A DNA stretch of 64,000 nt. Source: Chloroflexota bacterium (GTDB taxonomy: Bacteria; Chloroflexota; Anaerolineae; Aggregatilineales; Aggregatilineaceae). Every line of letters starts with the position of its first letter. Position 1 is the stretch's first letter. This document shows positions 1 to 11,271 of the stretch, piece by piece. The stretch is taken from the NCBI GenBank assembly GCA_012729765.1, contig JAAYCM010000131.1:1-64000 (forward strand), in the 5' to 3' direction. A program made the translations under genes and the position numbers. The notes beneath the pieces were generated by a model that was not told where the DNA came from, made no database searches, and saw only the letters and a program-made list of their open reading frames with translations.

Positions 1-227
1 AGCCGCTCAGCAAGACCGACCGCATCGTCGTCATCAGCAACGGCGACGGCGTGGGCGCGGGTGCGTCGAAGATCAGCGGCGACATCGCCAGTATCATCGC
101 CCAGGTGCCCGCGACGGTCGAAGCCCTCACCGGCCTGGACCTGACCAAGTCGATTGGGCAGCTTCCCGGCGTGCTGGTTCAGAACGCGGGCGGCAAGGCC
201 AACGGCGGCGACACGCCCGCCTCGTAA
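1..227 (+). CDS. Flotillin-family protein, C-terminal fragment
   Basis: The open frame entering from the left edge ends at TAA 225-227 and gives about 74 residues. They match the C-terminal tail of flotillins (SPFH family): an LSKTDRIVVIS stretch, then a Gly-rich segment, then IIAQVPATVEALTGLDL and a short disordered tail ending in PAS. Flotillins are membrane-anchored scaffold proteins of lipid microdomains. The SPFH domain and start lie outside the window, so nothing can be said about its promoter or partners. A terminator-like hairpin follows 45 bases downstream. The alternative, another SPFH/band-7 protein such as a YqiK type, cannot be excluded from the tail alone. Confidence 0.75.
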   Translation, partial: PLSKTDRIVVISNGDGVGAGASKISGDIASIIAQVPATVEALTGLDLTKSIGQLPGVLVQNAGGKANGGDTPAS

Positions 228-271
228 CAGGTGCCCGCCGCTCGGCGGCACAGACTGAGCTAACTCCACAC

Positions 272-300
272 AGGGGCCGGATTGCAGCACACCGGCCTCT
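272..300 (+). terminator. Probable terminator after flotillin gene
   Basis: A 9-bp stem (272-280 with 292-300, one G-U pair) encloses an 11-base loop just after the flotillin stop. The following bases are only weakly T-rich, so it is a structure-based call. Apart from the repeat at 413-593, nothing else is recognised in 228-636. Confidence 0.45.
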
Positions 301-412
301 GCCGGCTTTCTACGATAACCCTCACGCCCGATTGACAAGCCCCCCTGCCCGGCACGTATAACCATGCAGCGCCCCCACCCCGCCGATCCCTTTGGCGTGA
401 TTGTGGGGTATG

Positions 413-593
413 CTAGAGGCTGTTATGCACTTTTACCCCCCCATCCCCCGGCCCCTTCCCCCACGTTTCACGGAGGGCAGGGGAGCACGGTGGCGTTTTT
501 TCAAGTCCTTCCCACCTTGTGGGGGAAGGATTTAGGATGGGGGGCCGGGTCGTTCGCCTCGTTCGGCGTTCCGAAGTACATAACACGCTCTAG
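413..593 (+). mobile_element. CTAG-bounded MITE-like repeat, copy 1
   Basis: This 181-bp element begins CTAGAGGCTGTTATGCACTT and ends with the inverted form (CGAAGTACATAACACGCTCTAG is split here by the rule: key parts GTACATAACACG and CTCTAG). Internal parts are shared with five other copies in the window: a CCCCATCC/GGATGGGG inverted pair, a CCCCTTCCC/GGGAGGGG-type hairpin and a TCCTTCCC/GGGAAGGA hairpin. It lies 43 bases upstream of the oligopeptide-binding protein start, the only copy in front of a gene rather than behind one, and may affect that gene's promoter. An open frame runs through it from 364 but is not believed coding. Confidence 0.8.
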
Positions 594-636
594 TGCCGCG
601 CACCGACCCAACACCTACACACGAGGTTTAGAAAGT

Positions 637-2196
637 ATGCTGGTTTTTCGCCGGAGTTTATCCCTGCTGCTCATGCTGTCTATCGTTCTGACCGTGCCCC
701 TGCCCGCACCCGCCCGCGCCCAGGACACGAGCACGATCACCATCGGCATGACCGACCTGCCCACCACGCTCGATCCCGGCGAGGCGTATGACTTCGCCGC
801 CTGGGAAGTGCTGAGCCATCTCTACACCGGCCTGACGCGCCAGGTGCCCGGCACATTCGAATATGAGCTGGCGCTGGCGGCAGATTACACCGTCAGCGAC
901 GATGGCCTGACCTATACCTTCACCCTGCGCGACGATGCCGCCTTCAGCGACGGCACGCCGATCACCGCGCAGACCTTTGTCGATTCGATGGCTCGCGTCG
1001 AGCGGCTGCTGCGCGACGCCGGGCAGGCGGTCGAGCCGTATGTCGAGGGCGTCTCGGTGGGGGATGATGACACGCTGGTTTATCAGCTTAAGGTTCCGGT
1101 CCCCTACTTCCTGGGGCTGCTCGCGCTGCCGCCCTACTTCCCGATGCACCCCACCCTGGCCGCCACCGGCCAGCCGCAGCCGCTTGAGCCGGTGATCGGC
1201 AACGGCCCCTATCTGCTCGACAGTTTCGCCGTGCGCGATCAGATCGTGCTGAAGGCCAACCCCGATTACCAGTTCGGCCCGGCGCCCGCCACCGAAACGA
1301 TCGTGCTGCGCTACTACGCCCGCTCGCAAGACCTGCGCGACGCCGTGCGCCGCCGCGAAGTCGATCTCGCCTGGCGCGCGCTGTTCCTGCCCGACGTGCA
1401 GGCGCTCGAAACGGTCGAGGGACTGAACGTGATCGACCAGCCCGGCACGCGCGTGTTTTATCTCTACATGAATCACGACCTGGAGCCGACCGACGATCCG
1501 CTCGTGCGCGAGGCGCTGACACTGCTGCTCAGCCGCCAGAGTGTCGTGAGCGAAGTGTTCGACGGCAAGGCCACCGCACTTACCAGCCTCGTGCCCGATC
1601 TCTTCCCCGAAGCCTACGCCGCAATCTGGCCCGATGATCCCGACGTGGCCCAGGCCGAGGAGATTCTGCGCGACGCCGCCTACAGCTCGCGCGGCCAGTC
1701 GCGCCTTAGCCTCGGCATCACGACTTCGGAACCGACCTACGGCAATCTGTATGTCGCGGCGGCGGTCGAGCTGGTCCGCGCCAGCTTCAACCTGACCGAC
1801 TTCATCGAGAGCGGCGTGTTTGCCGACATCGACACTTCGACCTTCATCCGCGCGCTGGAACGGGGCGAAGGCCGGCTGGTGCTGTTTGGCTGGACGCCGA
1901 TCGTCCCCCACCCCGCCGCCTACCTGCGCCCGCTGGCTCACTCCGCCGAGCCGATCCCCAGCCGCGCCGAATATGCCCTGCCGGAGATCGACGCGCTGCT
2001 CGACGAAGCGGCCCTGCTCGACGATCCCGCCGCACAGGGCGAACGCTACCAGGCCGCGGCCCGGCTCCTGCTCGACAACCAGACGCTCGCCCCGCTCTGG
2101 CAAGACCACATCCAGCTTGTCGCCTGGGACGACATCGGCGGCATCCAGCTAGAGCCGAATTTCTTCCTGCACTACGATCAGTTGGTGCGCGAGTAG
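637..2196 (+). CDS. Peptide ABC transporter substrate-binding protein
   Basis: This 519-residue protein is a family-5 extracellular solute-binding protein (OppA/DppA/NikA type), which captures oligopeptides or similar solutes for an ABC importer. The ATG at 637 is chosen because it opens a clear Sec signal peptide (hydrophobic stretch about residues 6-18, PARAQ cleavage site about residue 27), with a GAGG ribosome site 12-15 bases upstream. The mature part starts with the typical TITIGMTDLPTTLDPGEAYD. Length is normal for the family. No permease or ATPase gene adjoins it, so it is an orphan receptor or works with a transporter elsewhere. The frame is open far upstream, but that segment runs through a repeat. 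Substrate cannot be told. Confidence 0.88.
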   Translation: MLVFRRSLSLLLMLSIVLTVPLPAPARAQDTSTITIGMTDLPTTLDPGEAYDFAAWEVLSHLYTGLTRQVPGTFEYELALAADYTVSDDGLTYTFTLRDDAAFSDGTPITAQTFVDSMARVERLLRDAGQAVEPYVEGVSVGDDDTLVYQLKVPVPYFLGLLALPPYFPMHPTLAATGQPQPLEPVIGNGPYLLDSFAVRDQIVLKANPDYQFGPAPATETIVLRYYARSQDLRDAVRRREVDLAWRALFLPDVQALETVEGLNVIDQPGTRVFYLYMNHDLEPTDDPLVREALTLLLSRQSVVSEVFDGKATALTSLVPDLFPEAYAAIWPDDPDVAQAEEILRDAAYSSRGQSRLSLGITTSEPTYGNLYVAAAVELVRASFNLTDFIESGVFADIDTSTFIRALERGEGRLVLFGWTPIVPHPAAYLRPLAHSAEPIPSRAEYALPEIDALLDEAALLDDPAAQGERYQAAARLLLDNQTLAPLWQDHIQLVAWDDIGGIQLEPNFFLHYDQLVRE

Positions 2197-2226
2197 CCCG
2201 CCCGCCGCACCGCACACGCAAACAAA

Positions 2227-2257
2227 AAGGGGAATCGCCGGGTTGGGGATTCCCCTT
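2227..2257. terminator. Bidirectional terminator between oppA-like and ferredoxin genes
   Basis: A perfect 10-bp stem (AAGGGGAATC at 2227-2236 with GATTCCCCTT at 2248-2257) sits between two convergent genes. Read on the minus strand it is followed by a TTTTTGTTT tract, so it mainly ends the ferredoxin transcript. Confidence 0.75.
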
Positions 2258-2283
2258 CTGGTTAGAGAGAAAAAGTCGTGCGG

Positions 2284-2631
2284 TTAGGGTGCGGCGTCGT
2301 AGCCCGGCCCGTCGGAGAAGAAGTCGTAATTCGGCTTGATATCTTCCGTCAGGTCCACCACCTCGCCGCCCGCCGAAGCATAGCGCGCGCCCCCAAACGG
2401 GATGCGCTCCTGCCCGGCTGTCAGCTCATACGCGGCGGGCACTTCATCTTCGGGGAAGATCGCCTCGAACGGGCATTCCGGCACACATGCGCCGCAGTCG
2501 ATACACGTATCGGGATCGATAAAGTACCAGGGCCATTCGTTCTCCGGGAAACCGGGAACAATGCAATCCACCGGGCAGACCTCGACGCACGCGCCGTCGC
2601 GCAGGCAGATGCTGGTAATGATATGGGTCAT
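2284..2631 (-). CDS. Dicluster ferredoxin
   Basis: A 115-residue FdxA-like ferredoxin, a soluble one-electron carrier. Cluster-binding cysteines are visible: C9, C15, C19, C23 in the N-terminal motif (CVEVCPVDC) and C43, C46, C49, C53 in the second (CIDCGACVPECP). Compared with common FdxA proteins, which carry CxxC at the first motif, the second Cys is missing (C9-LRDGA-C15), so cluster I is probably a 3Fe-4S, giving a 7Fe protein; this is inference. The C-terminal half (about residues 60-115) is acidic and without cysteines, as in FdxA. A GAGGAG ribosome site lies about 8 bases before the ATG. It is monocistronic, ending at the hairpin at 2227-2257. Confidence 0.88.
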   Translation of the reverse strand: MTHIITSICLRDGACVEVCPVDCIVPGFPENEWPWYFIDPDTCIDCGACVPECPFEAIFPEDEVPAAYELTAGQERIPFGGARYASAGGEVVDLTEDIKPNYDFFSDGPGYDAAP

Positions 2632-2815
2632 TGTACTGCTCCTCTAGCAGACCAAAAGGTGAATGAATAGTTTGGGAAGTCTCGCTTTCACCCACTATAC
2701 AGGGAGTGCGCCTGTTCTTCCTGTACCAAATACCAGCCAGAACGGGTGACGTTCGGCACAGCGCCTCGCGCCTGCGTTCCAGCCCATCACATCATACCAG
2801 ATGCCCGCTAGGGGA

Positions 2816-2852
2816 ACAAAAATCAGCGCCCCGTCTAAAAAATCGGGGCGCT
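2816..2852 (-). terminator. Rho-independent terminator of the superoxide dismutase gene
   Basis: On the minus strand AGCGCCCCG pairs with CGGGGCGCT (2844-2852 with 2825-2833, 9 perfect pairs) and is followed by GATTTTTGTT (2815-2824). It lies about 60 bases after the sodA stop. No gene is seen in 2632-2914. Confidence 0.8.
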
Positions 2853-2914
2853 GCGTGGGCCGCCGGAGCAGCCCGTGTGTGACAGCCAGGCCGCAGCCTG
2901 GAAAAAACAACTGG

Positions 2915-3526
2915 CTAGCTGCGTGCCGCGCTCAAACGCTCGGCCACGTCCGCCCAGTTGACGACGTTCCAGAACGCCTCGACATACGCCGCCCGGTTAT
3001 TCTGATACTTCAGATAATAGGCATGCTCCCACACGTCGAGCACCAGCAGCGGTGTGACAATCCACTGCGTCAGGTTCTGGTGCTTTTCCGCCTGGAGCAC
3101 CTGAAGATGCTGCGTCTCCGGCTCCCAGACCAACAGCGCCCACCCACTGCCCTCGACCGCGTTGGCTGCCGCCGAGTAGTGCGCTTTGAAGTTCTCGAAG
3201 CTGCCGAAATCGGCGTTGATCTGGTTGGCGAGATCGCCGGACGGCTGACCGCCGCCGCCCTGTCCGGCTGGGGCCATATTCGGCCAGAAGATGCTGTGCA
3301 GGAAATGGCCCGACCCGTGGAATGCGGCCTCACGCGACCAGTGCTTCACCATCGCATAATCGCCGGACGAGTGGGCCTGCTTCAGCATGTCCTCGGCCTT
3401 GTTCAGCCCGTTGACATACGCCAGGTGGTGCTTGTCGTGATGCAGGCGCATCGTCTGTTCGTCAATGTGCGGCTCCAGCGCATCATAAGCATACGGCAGG
3501 GGGGGAAGTTCGTGTTTGGTTGCCAT
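2915..3526 (-). CDS. Superoxide dismutase (Fe/Mn family)
   Basis: A 203-residue cytoplasmic Fe/Mn superoxide dismutase that converts superoxide to oxygen and hydrogen peroxide. It shows the N-terminal LPYAYDALEPHID hairpin signature, the metal ligand His29 in MRLHHDKHH, the second ligand in HFLHSIFW, and the C-terminal DVWEHAYYLKYQN motif with the Asp and His ligands. Length is normal. The ATG at 3526 is chosen because AAGGAG lies 8-13 bases upstream and the sequence then starts like the family; the open frame upstream (to 3649) has no homology features. A sigma-70-like promoter (3655-3684) would give a leader of about 120 bases. Metal choice (Mn or Fe) cannot be settled by eye. Confidence 0.95.
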   Translation of the reverse strand: MATKHELPPLPYAYDALEPHIDEQTMRLHHDKHHLAYVNGLNKAEDMLKQAHSSGDYAMVKHWSREAAFHGSGHFLHSIFWPNMAPAGQGGGGQPSGDLANQINADFGSFENFKAHYSAAANAVEGSGWALLVWEPETQHLQVLQAEKHQNLTQWIVTPLLVLDVWEHAYYLKYQNNRAAYVEAFWNVVNWADVAERLSAARS

Positions 3527-3654
3527 TGAACGTTCTCCTTCTTGGTTTGCAGTTGACTCAGCAGAGCAGCTCTCAGAGAGAGAAATGAGTCCCCGTGTGT
3601 CCTGGGGGTAATACAAAGGGAGTTGGCAGCAGCGGTTAGCCCTGTTCACATAGG

Positions 3655-3684
3655 ATTATAAGGGAGAGCGGGCAGCACCGACAA
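3655..3684 (-). promoter_or_regulatory. Sigma-70-like promoter for sodA
   Basis: On the minus strand TTGTCG (3679-3684) and TATAAT (3655-3660) are 18 bases apart, reading toward the dismutase gene. The leader of about 120 bases shows no recognised riboswitch. The rest of 3527-3831 holds only this promoter and one for the next gene on the plus strand. Confidence 0.5.
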
Positions 3685-3769
3685 CAGTTTTTACAGCGAA
3701 AGTTTGTTTAATTCCGCGCGCGCAGGCCGCCAGGCCCGGCCCGGCAGAGTCGTGCGGGCCGAAAAGCCG

Positions 3770-3778
3770 TGCTATACT
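3770..3778 (+). promoter_or_regulatory. Extended -10 promoter for the phosphoesterase gene
   Basis: TGCTATACT (TGn plus TATACT at 3773-3778) lies 54 bases before the ATG at 3832. No good -35 box is present, as expected for an extended -10 promoter. Confidence 0.4.
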
Positions 3779-3831
3779 GCCAAATAAAATACGACTAAAC
3801 CGGCAGCATAGCCGAACAGCGCGAGACTTAG

Positions 3832-5304
3832 ATGTTGCAGATTACGATCCTGTATACCGCTGATATTCACGGTCAGATGACCCGCCTGCTGCGAGCGGCA
3901 CTGCTGGCTCGCACGCTGCGCGAGGAGCTGGACGCCGCCGGACACCATGCGCTGCTGCTCGATGCGGGCGATGTGGAAGAGCGCACCCTGATCGAGAGCG
4001 ATCTCAGCAAAGGGATTGCCCCGTTCCGGGTGCTCAAGGCCGCCGGGTATGATGCCTGTGTGCCCGGCCACAGCACCACCCTGACGTATGGTCCGACGGT
4101 CTTGCAAAGCATCGTGCAGCACAGCGGGCTGCCGGTCCTGTGCGCGAACCTGCTCGCGCCCCCGCCGGAGTCGCAGCCCCTGCCCGGCACACAGAACAGC
4201 CTGATCGTGTCCTATGGACCGGCGCGCCTCGGCCTGTTTGGGCTGACCACCGAGTTGAATCCCGCCTACGAGCGCTACTATCACGTCAGTATCCCCGACG
4301 CGATCATCACGGCCCGCGCCCAGGTTCAGGCCCTGCGCGACCAGGGCTGCACCGTGATCGGGCTGCTCTCGCATCTCGGCTACGAGCGCGATCTTCAGGT
4401 GGCCGAAGCGGTGCCCGGCCTCGACTTTATCATCGGGGGACACTCACATACGCTGCTGCGCAGCCCGGCAGCTGTGCGCAGCGTGCCGATCTGTCATGCC
4501 GGCGAGCGCGGGCGGTTCATCGGCCAGCTTGATCTTGAAATCGACGCGCGCGGCAGTGTAGTGCAGTGGTATGGGCAGCTTCATCGTGTGCCCGAAAGCG
4601 GGCCGTTCCATCCGGAAGCCCAGCAGGTGTGGGACTGGGTCCAGCGTGAAACGCAGCACGCGCTCGACGTCCCGATCGGCTACCTGAATGAGGCCGTCGA
4701 TCTCGCGCCCGATCGGGCCTGTGGCGTGGGCCAGCTTCTCGCCGATGCCCTGCGCGTGCGTCTGCGCGCCGACATTGCGTTTTGCGTGGGTGGACATCTG
4801 CAGGCCGGACTGCCGCAGGGACCGGTCCGCCTGCGCGACCTGGTGCGGGCCTGTCGCTCCCCGGCCAGCGCCGCCGTAACACAGCTTAGCGGGGCGCAGA
4901 TCATCCGCGCGCTGGAGCATGGGGCCAATCCTGCCGTCTGGCGCAACGCCCCGCGCAGTATGCGGGGCCTGAATGTCGGCATCCTGCAGGTTTCTGGCCT
5001 GACCTACCAGTATGATCCGAGCGGGCGGCCCGGCTGCTATACCTCCAATGTGCGTGTGCTGGATAAGCCGATTGAGCTGGACACGGTGTACCGGGTGGCG
5101 GCGACCGATTATGAGCTGATTCCCCAGCGCCGCTACGTGCCCGACCTGGACATCAGCAGCCTGGCGCTGGACATCCCGCGCACCGTGCGCGACGTGCTGC
5201 ACGACCACCTGGCGACATTCAACCCGCTGACGCCCGGCCTGCGCTCGCGCATCATCGTCACGGCTTCGGCAGGTGTGCACGACGATTCACCCCCGGCGAG
5301 CTGA
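3832..5304 (+). CDS. 5'-nucleotidase-like metallophosphoesterase
   Basis: A 490-residue protein with an N-terminal calcineurin-like phosphoesterase domain (about 1-240) and a C-terminal 5'-nucleotidase domain (about 290-470). Metal motifs are D11 and H13 in TADIHGQ, D47 in LLDAGD, SHLG near 183 and GGHSHT near 205. The block usually reading GNHE here reads PGH (G79-H80): the bridging Asn is Gly. That could lower or change activity. No signal peptide or membrane segment is visible, so it seems cytoplasmic, unlike the periplasmic UshA enzymes. The ribosome site before ATG 3832 is weak. Likely substrates are nucleotides or other phosphomonoesters, by family only. Confidence 0.85.
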   Translation: MLQITILYTADIHGQMTRLLRAALLARTLREELDAAGHHALLLDAGDVEERTLIESDLSKGIAPFRVLKAAGYDACVPGHSTTLTYGPTVLQSIVQHSGLPVLCANLLAPPPESQPLPGTQNSLIVSYGPARLGLFGLTTELNPAYERYYHVSIPDAIITARAQVQALRDQGCTVIGLLSHLGYERDLQVAEAVPGLDFIIGGHSHTLLRSPAAVRSVPICHAGERGRFIGQLDLEIDARGSVVQWYGQLHRVPESGPFHPEAQQVWDWVQRETQHALDVPIGYLNEAVDLAPDRACGVGQLLADALRVRLRADIAFCVGGHLQAGLPQGPVRLRDLVRACRSPASAAVTQLSGAQIIRALEHGANPAVWRNAPRSMRGLNVGILQVSGLTYQYDPSGRPGCYTSNVRVLDKPIELDTVYRVAATDYELIPQRRYVPDLDISSLALDIPRTVRDVLHDHLATFNPLTPGLRSRIIVTASAGVHDDSPPAS

Positions 5305-5324
5305 CCTTCCCCGATGAAACGGCA

Positions 5325-5356
5325 GCGGGCGCACCCCCACATCGAGGTACGCCCGC
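5325..5356. terminator. Hairpin between convergent genes
   Basis: GCGGGCG (5325-5331) pairs with CGCCCGC (5350-5356) between the phosphoesterase and mreB stops. No T tract follows on either strand, so termination here is only a guess. Confidence 0.35.
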
Positions 5357-5384
5357 CTGTCAGGTCTGCCTGCTGCCGGTCGCG

Positions 5385-6392
5385 CTAAAGCCCCTGCACC
5401 ATCCGCCGCAGGATCGCCAAGTCTTCGAGCGCACGCCCCGCGCCGACTGCCGTCGTGACCAGCGGGTCTTCGGCGCGATAGGCCGGGACACCAACCGCGC
5501 GCGTAATGTAATCGTCGATGCCGCGCAGCAGCGCCCCACCGCCCGTCAGCACGATCCCCCGGTCGATGATGTCCGAGGCCAGCTCTGGCGGCGTCTTTTC
5601 GAGCACGGCTTTAGCCGCGCTGACAATGCTCGACAGCGGCTCCTCGATGGCTTCGATCACCTCGCTGGTCGTGACCGTGATCGTGCGCGGCAGCCCGCCG
5701 ACCTGGTCACGCCCCTGGATTTCCATGCTCAGTTCTTCGCCAATATCCACTGCCGCGCCGATCTGAATCTTGATCGACTCGGCGGTCGGCTCGCCGACAA
5801 CCAGACTGTACTTGCGGCGGATATAGTTGATGATGCCCTCGTCCAGCCGCATCCCGCCCATGCGCACGCTATCGGCCACCACGATGCCGTTCATCGCCAG
5901 CACGGCAGCCTCGCTCGCGCCGCCGCCCAGGTTGAAGATCATGTTGCCCGCCGGGGTGCTGATCGGCAGGCCCGCGCCCAGCGCCGCCAGCAGCGGCTCC
6001 GGCAGCAGATGCGCCTCGCGCGCCCCGGCCCGCACCGCCGCCTCGTGCACGGCGCGCTTCTCGACGCTGGTCACGCCATAGGGCACGCTCAGCATCACTT
6101 CCGGCCCGCGAAAGCGCATCCCGCCCGCGATCTTGCGGAAGAAATAGCGCAGCATGGCCTCGGTCACTTCATAATCGGCGATCACACCATCGCGCAGCGG
6201 GCGCAGCACCTCGATATGCTCCGGGTGCCGCCCGTACATATCGCGCGCTTCCTGCCCCACCGCGACGACGCGCTCGTCCTCAATCGTCAGCGCGACCATC
6301 GCCGGCTCTTGCAGCACGATCTGCCCGCCGGAATAAATCATCACGTTGACCGTGCCGAGGTCTACGCCCAGTTTCTTCGAAAACATTCCCAT
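5385..6392 (-). CDS. mreB: Rod shape-determining protein MreB
   Basis: A 335-residue actin-like ATPase that forms filaments under the membrane and guides cell-wall elongation. Actin-fold motifs are visible: phosphate-1 [12 protein letters not shown] at the N-terminus, the [11 protein letters not shown] phosphate-2 loop near residue 155, and the [12 protein letters not shown] adenosine motif near 280. Length is normal. It lies downstream of atpC on the same strand with a gap of about 190 bases and may be read through from the atp genes or have its own promoter. The usual partners mreC and mreD are not next to it. A GGAATG start at 6386 is possible, but the first ATG has an AAAAGG site upstream. 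Confidence 0.95.
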   Translation of the reverse strand: MGMFSKKLGVDLGTVNVMIYSGGQIVLQEPAMVALTIEDERVVAVGQEARDMYGRHPEHIEVLRPLRDGVIADYEVTEAMLRYFFRKIAGGMRFRGPEVMLSVPYGVTSVEKRAVHEAAVRAGAREAHLLPEPLLAALGAGLPISTPAGNMIFNLGGGASEAAVLAMNGIVVADSVRMGGMRLDEGIINYIRRKYSLVVGEPTAESIKIQIGAAVDIGEELSMEIQGRDQVGGLPRTITVTTSEVIEAIEEPLSSIVSAAKAVLEKTPPELASDIIDRGIVLTGGGALLRGIDDYITRAVGVPAYRAEDPLVTTAVGAGRALEDLAILRRMVQGL

Positions 6393-6584
6393 TCGTCAGT
6401 GCCTTTTCGAACTGAACGGCTTCGGTTATTGTCCCCAGGACGCGTAAAACATACCGCAAGCCGCGCTATCCGGCGAAAACGCCCCGCCGCCGTGCGCCCT
6501 CCAGAATTCCGGCCAAGAAAACCGGCAGCCCTGATGCGAAGGACTGCCGGTAACACAGGACTATAGAGAGTCTGTTTCGGGCGG

Positions 6585-7031
6585 CTATTCGTCTTCTTCC
6601 ACCGTGCGAATGCGCCGCCCCGACGGGCCGCCCACCCGCTGATAAATCTTGGCCGCGATCTCGGCCCGCCGCAGCTCCTGCGCGATCATTGCGCGCTGAT
6701 CGCCCGCCGGGCTCTCTTCCATCAGCCGCCGCGCACGGGCACGCGCTTCCTCGACGTCGCTCATATTGATCTCGCTCACCGACTCGGCGTCGTCGGCCAG
6801 GACGATCACCTTGTGCGGCCCGACATCGACCACGCCCCCATACACGACGAAGCTGTTAATCGCATCGCCTTCAACCACGCGCAGCTCGCCAAACGCCAGG
6901 GTCGTCAGCAGCGGGGTGTGATTGGGCAGCACGCCCAACTCGCCCTCGCTGCCGGGGATCAGCACCATATCGGCGTTCTCGGTGTGATAAAGCTGGCGGA
7001 CGCGCGATACTACCTCGACTTCAAGCGGCAT
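6585..7031 (-). CDS. atpC: ATP synthase epsilon subunit
   Basis: A 148-residue F1 epsilon subunit, part of the central rotor and a regulator of ATP hydrolysis. The N-terminal beta-sandwich carries the signatures MPLEVEVVS, IPGSEGELGVLPNHTPL and VVYGGVVDV; a C-terminal helical pair (about 88-132) follows, and a short acidic tail ends EEDE. Length is slightly above the usual 130-140. It is last in the atpA-G-D-C run, 27 bases after atpD, with GAGGAG 9 bases before the ATG. Confidence 0.95.
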   Translation of the reverse strand: MPLEVEVVSRVRQLYHTENADMVLIPGSEGELGVLPNHTPLLTTLAFGELRVVEGDAINSFVVYGGVVDVGPHKVIVLADDAESVSEINMSDVEEARARARRLMEESPAGDQRAMIAQELRRAEIAAKIYQRVGGPSGRRIRTVEEDE

Positions 7032-7058
7032 CTCGTTCGCTCCTCGACGGGCAGGCGT

Positions 7059-8540
<1,482 letters not shown>

Positions 8541-9497
8541 CTAGTCGTCGTTCTGCTTCAATGCTTCCACGCCGCCGATGATGTCCAGGATTTCGCCGGT
8601 GATCGCAAGCTGGCGCGCCTTGTTGAAGTCGAGCTGCAGCAGACCGCGCAGCGCCTCGGCACTCTCCGACGCGTTGCGCATGGCGACCATCCGGGCGCTG
8701 TGCTCGCTCGACAGGCTCTCGCGAATCGCCTGCAAAATTTGCAGCTCGGTAAAGCGCGGGATGACCTCGTCCAGGATCGTGACCGCGTCCGGCTCGTAGA
8801 GATAGTCTCGCCCGCGCAGCCGGACTTCGGGAGGGGTTTCGACCAGGTCCGCGATCGCGCGGCTGCTCGCCTCGAAGGGGCGCAGCGGCAGCAGCGGCAG
8901 CACACGCGGCTGCTGCGTGACCGTGTTGATGAAGTTCGTGTACGCCACGAACACTTCATCGGCGCCCTGGTTGAGGAACTCGTCGAACAACACCTGGACG
9001 ATCTGGGTCACATCGCTCACATCAGGATCGGCGGGCAGGTGCGAGAATTCGGCCACGATCTCCTGCTGCTTGAGGAACGGGGCAGCCGTTTCGCTGTCTT
9101 TTTGCGCCGCGATCCAGCGCCGGATCAGGTCGGTGCCTTTGCGCCCGACCGTCACCCAGCGCGCCGGGCGCTGGTAGCGCTCGACAAAGCTGGTCGCGCG
9201 CCGGACGGCGTTGGCGTTATACGCGCCCGCCAGCCCGCGATCGCCCGCGATCAGCAGCACGCAAATCATGTCCACGTCCTGGCGCACTTCCAACAGCGGG
9301 TGCAGTGGCACGCCCCGGCTCTGAGCGGCGACGTGCACCAGCACCTGGTGGGCATACTGCGCATACGGGCGGCTCGCCAGCACGGCGTTCTGCGCCTTGC
9401 GCACGGCTGAGGCCGAAACCGCTTCCAGGGCGCGCGTTACCTGGTTGATATTGCGCACGGAATTGATCCGGCGCTTGATCTCGCGTGTCGTTGGCAT
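8541..9497 (-). CDS. atpG: ATP synthase gamma subunit
   Basis: A 318-residue rotor shaft subunit linking the F1 head to the membrane ring. The N-terminal coiled-coil helix has the signature TREIKRRINSVRNINQVTRALEAVSA split around residues 3-28, and the C-terminal helix carries the matching MRNASESAEALRGLLQLDFNKARQ-like stretch. It is about 30 residues longer than the E. coli protein, with extra sequence in the central globular part (about residues 100-240). It is placed between atpA (33-base gap) and atpD (48-base gap) and is co-transcribed. Confidence 0.97.
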   Translation of the reverse strand: MPTTREIKRRINSVRNINQVTRALEAVSASAVRKAQNAVLASRPYAQYAHQVLVHVAAQSRGVPLHPLLEVRQDVDMICVLLIAGDRGLAGAYNANAVRRATSFVERYQRPARWVTVGRKGTDLIRRWIAAQKDSETAAPFLKQQEIVAEFSHLPADPDVSDVTQIVQVLFDEFLNQGADEVFVAYTNFINTVTQQPRVLPLLPLRPFEASSRAIADLVETPPEVRLRGRDYLYEPDAVTILDEVIPRFTELQILQAIRESLSSEHSARMVAMRNASESAEALRGLLQLDFNKARQLAITGEILDIIGGVEALKQNDD

Positions 9498-9530
9498 CGC
9501 TCACTCTACTCTCGCTGCGCCGGCCACCGA

Positions 9531-11057
<1,527 letters not shown>

Positions 11058-11212
11058 ATTGTCTGCTCTCCTCAAACGACCTGGGAAGATGGAAGGTGGT
11101 TGGAAATCCTGCGCATCGAAGTGTGTGACAGCCAATCCGTCCGGCGATCAACCGGCGGTGGTGCGGGCGAATGGGAGCGGCTGTGGACAGGGAGTTGCAC
11201 CGCACATTGTTA

Positions 11213-11241
11213 AGAATAGAACAATTACAGCAAAAAAACAA
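11213..11241 (-). promoter_or_regulatory. Possible promoter of the atpA operon
   Basis: On the minus strand TTGTTT (11236-11241) and TATTCT (11213-11218) are 17 bases apart within the AT-rich part of the 214-base proC-atpA gap. The leader would be about 150 bases. A homopolymeric T-rich run overlaps the -35 box, so the match could be chance. Confidence 0.4.
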
Positions 11242-11271
11242 AAACTTATGATACTTTCTCCGGTTCGCCTC

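Noticed and set aside
364-636. N-terminal extension of the oligopeptide-binding protein through repeat copy 1
   Set aside because: The frame is open only because of the C/G-rich repeat; the signal peptide begins at 637 with a ribosome site before it.
2695-2910. 71-residue minus-strand frame between ferredoxin and superoxide dismutase
   Set aside because: It covers the dismutase terminator, has no ribosome site and no recognisable features.
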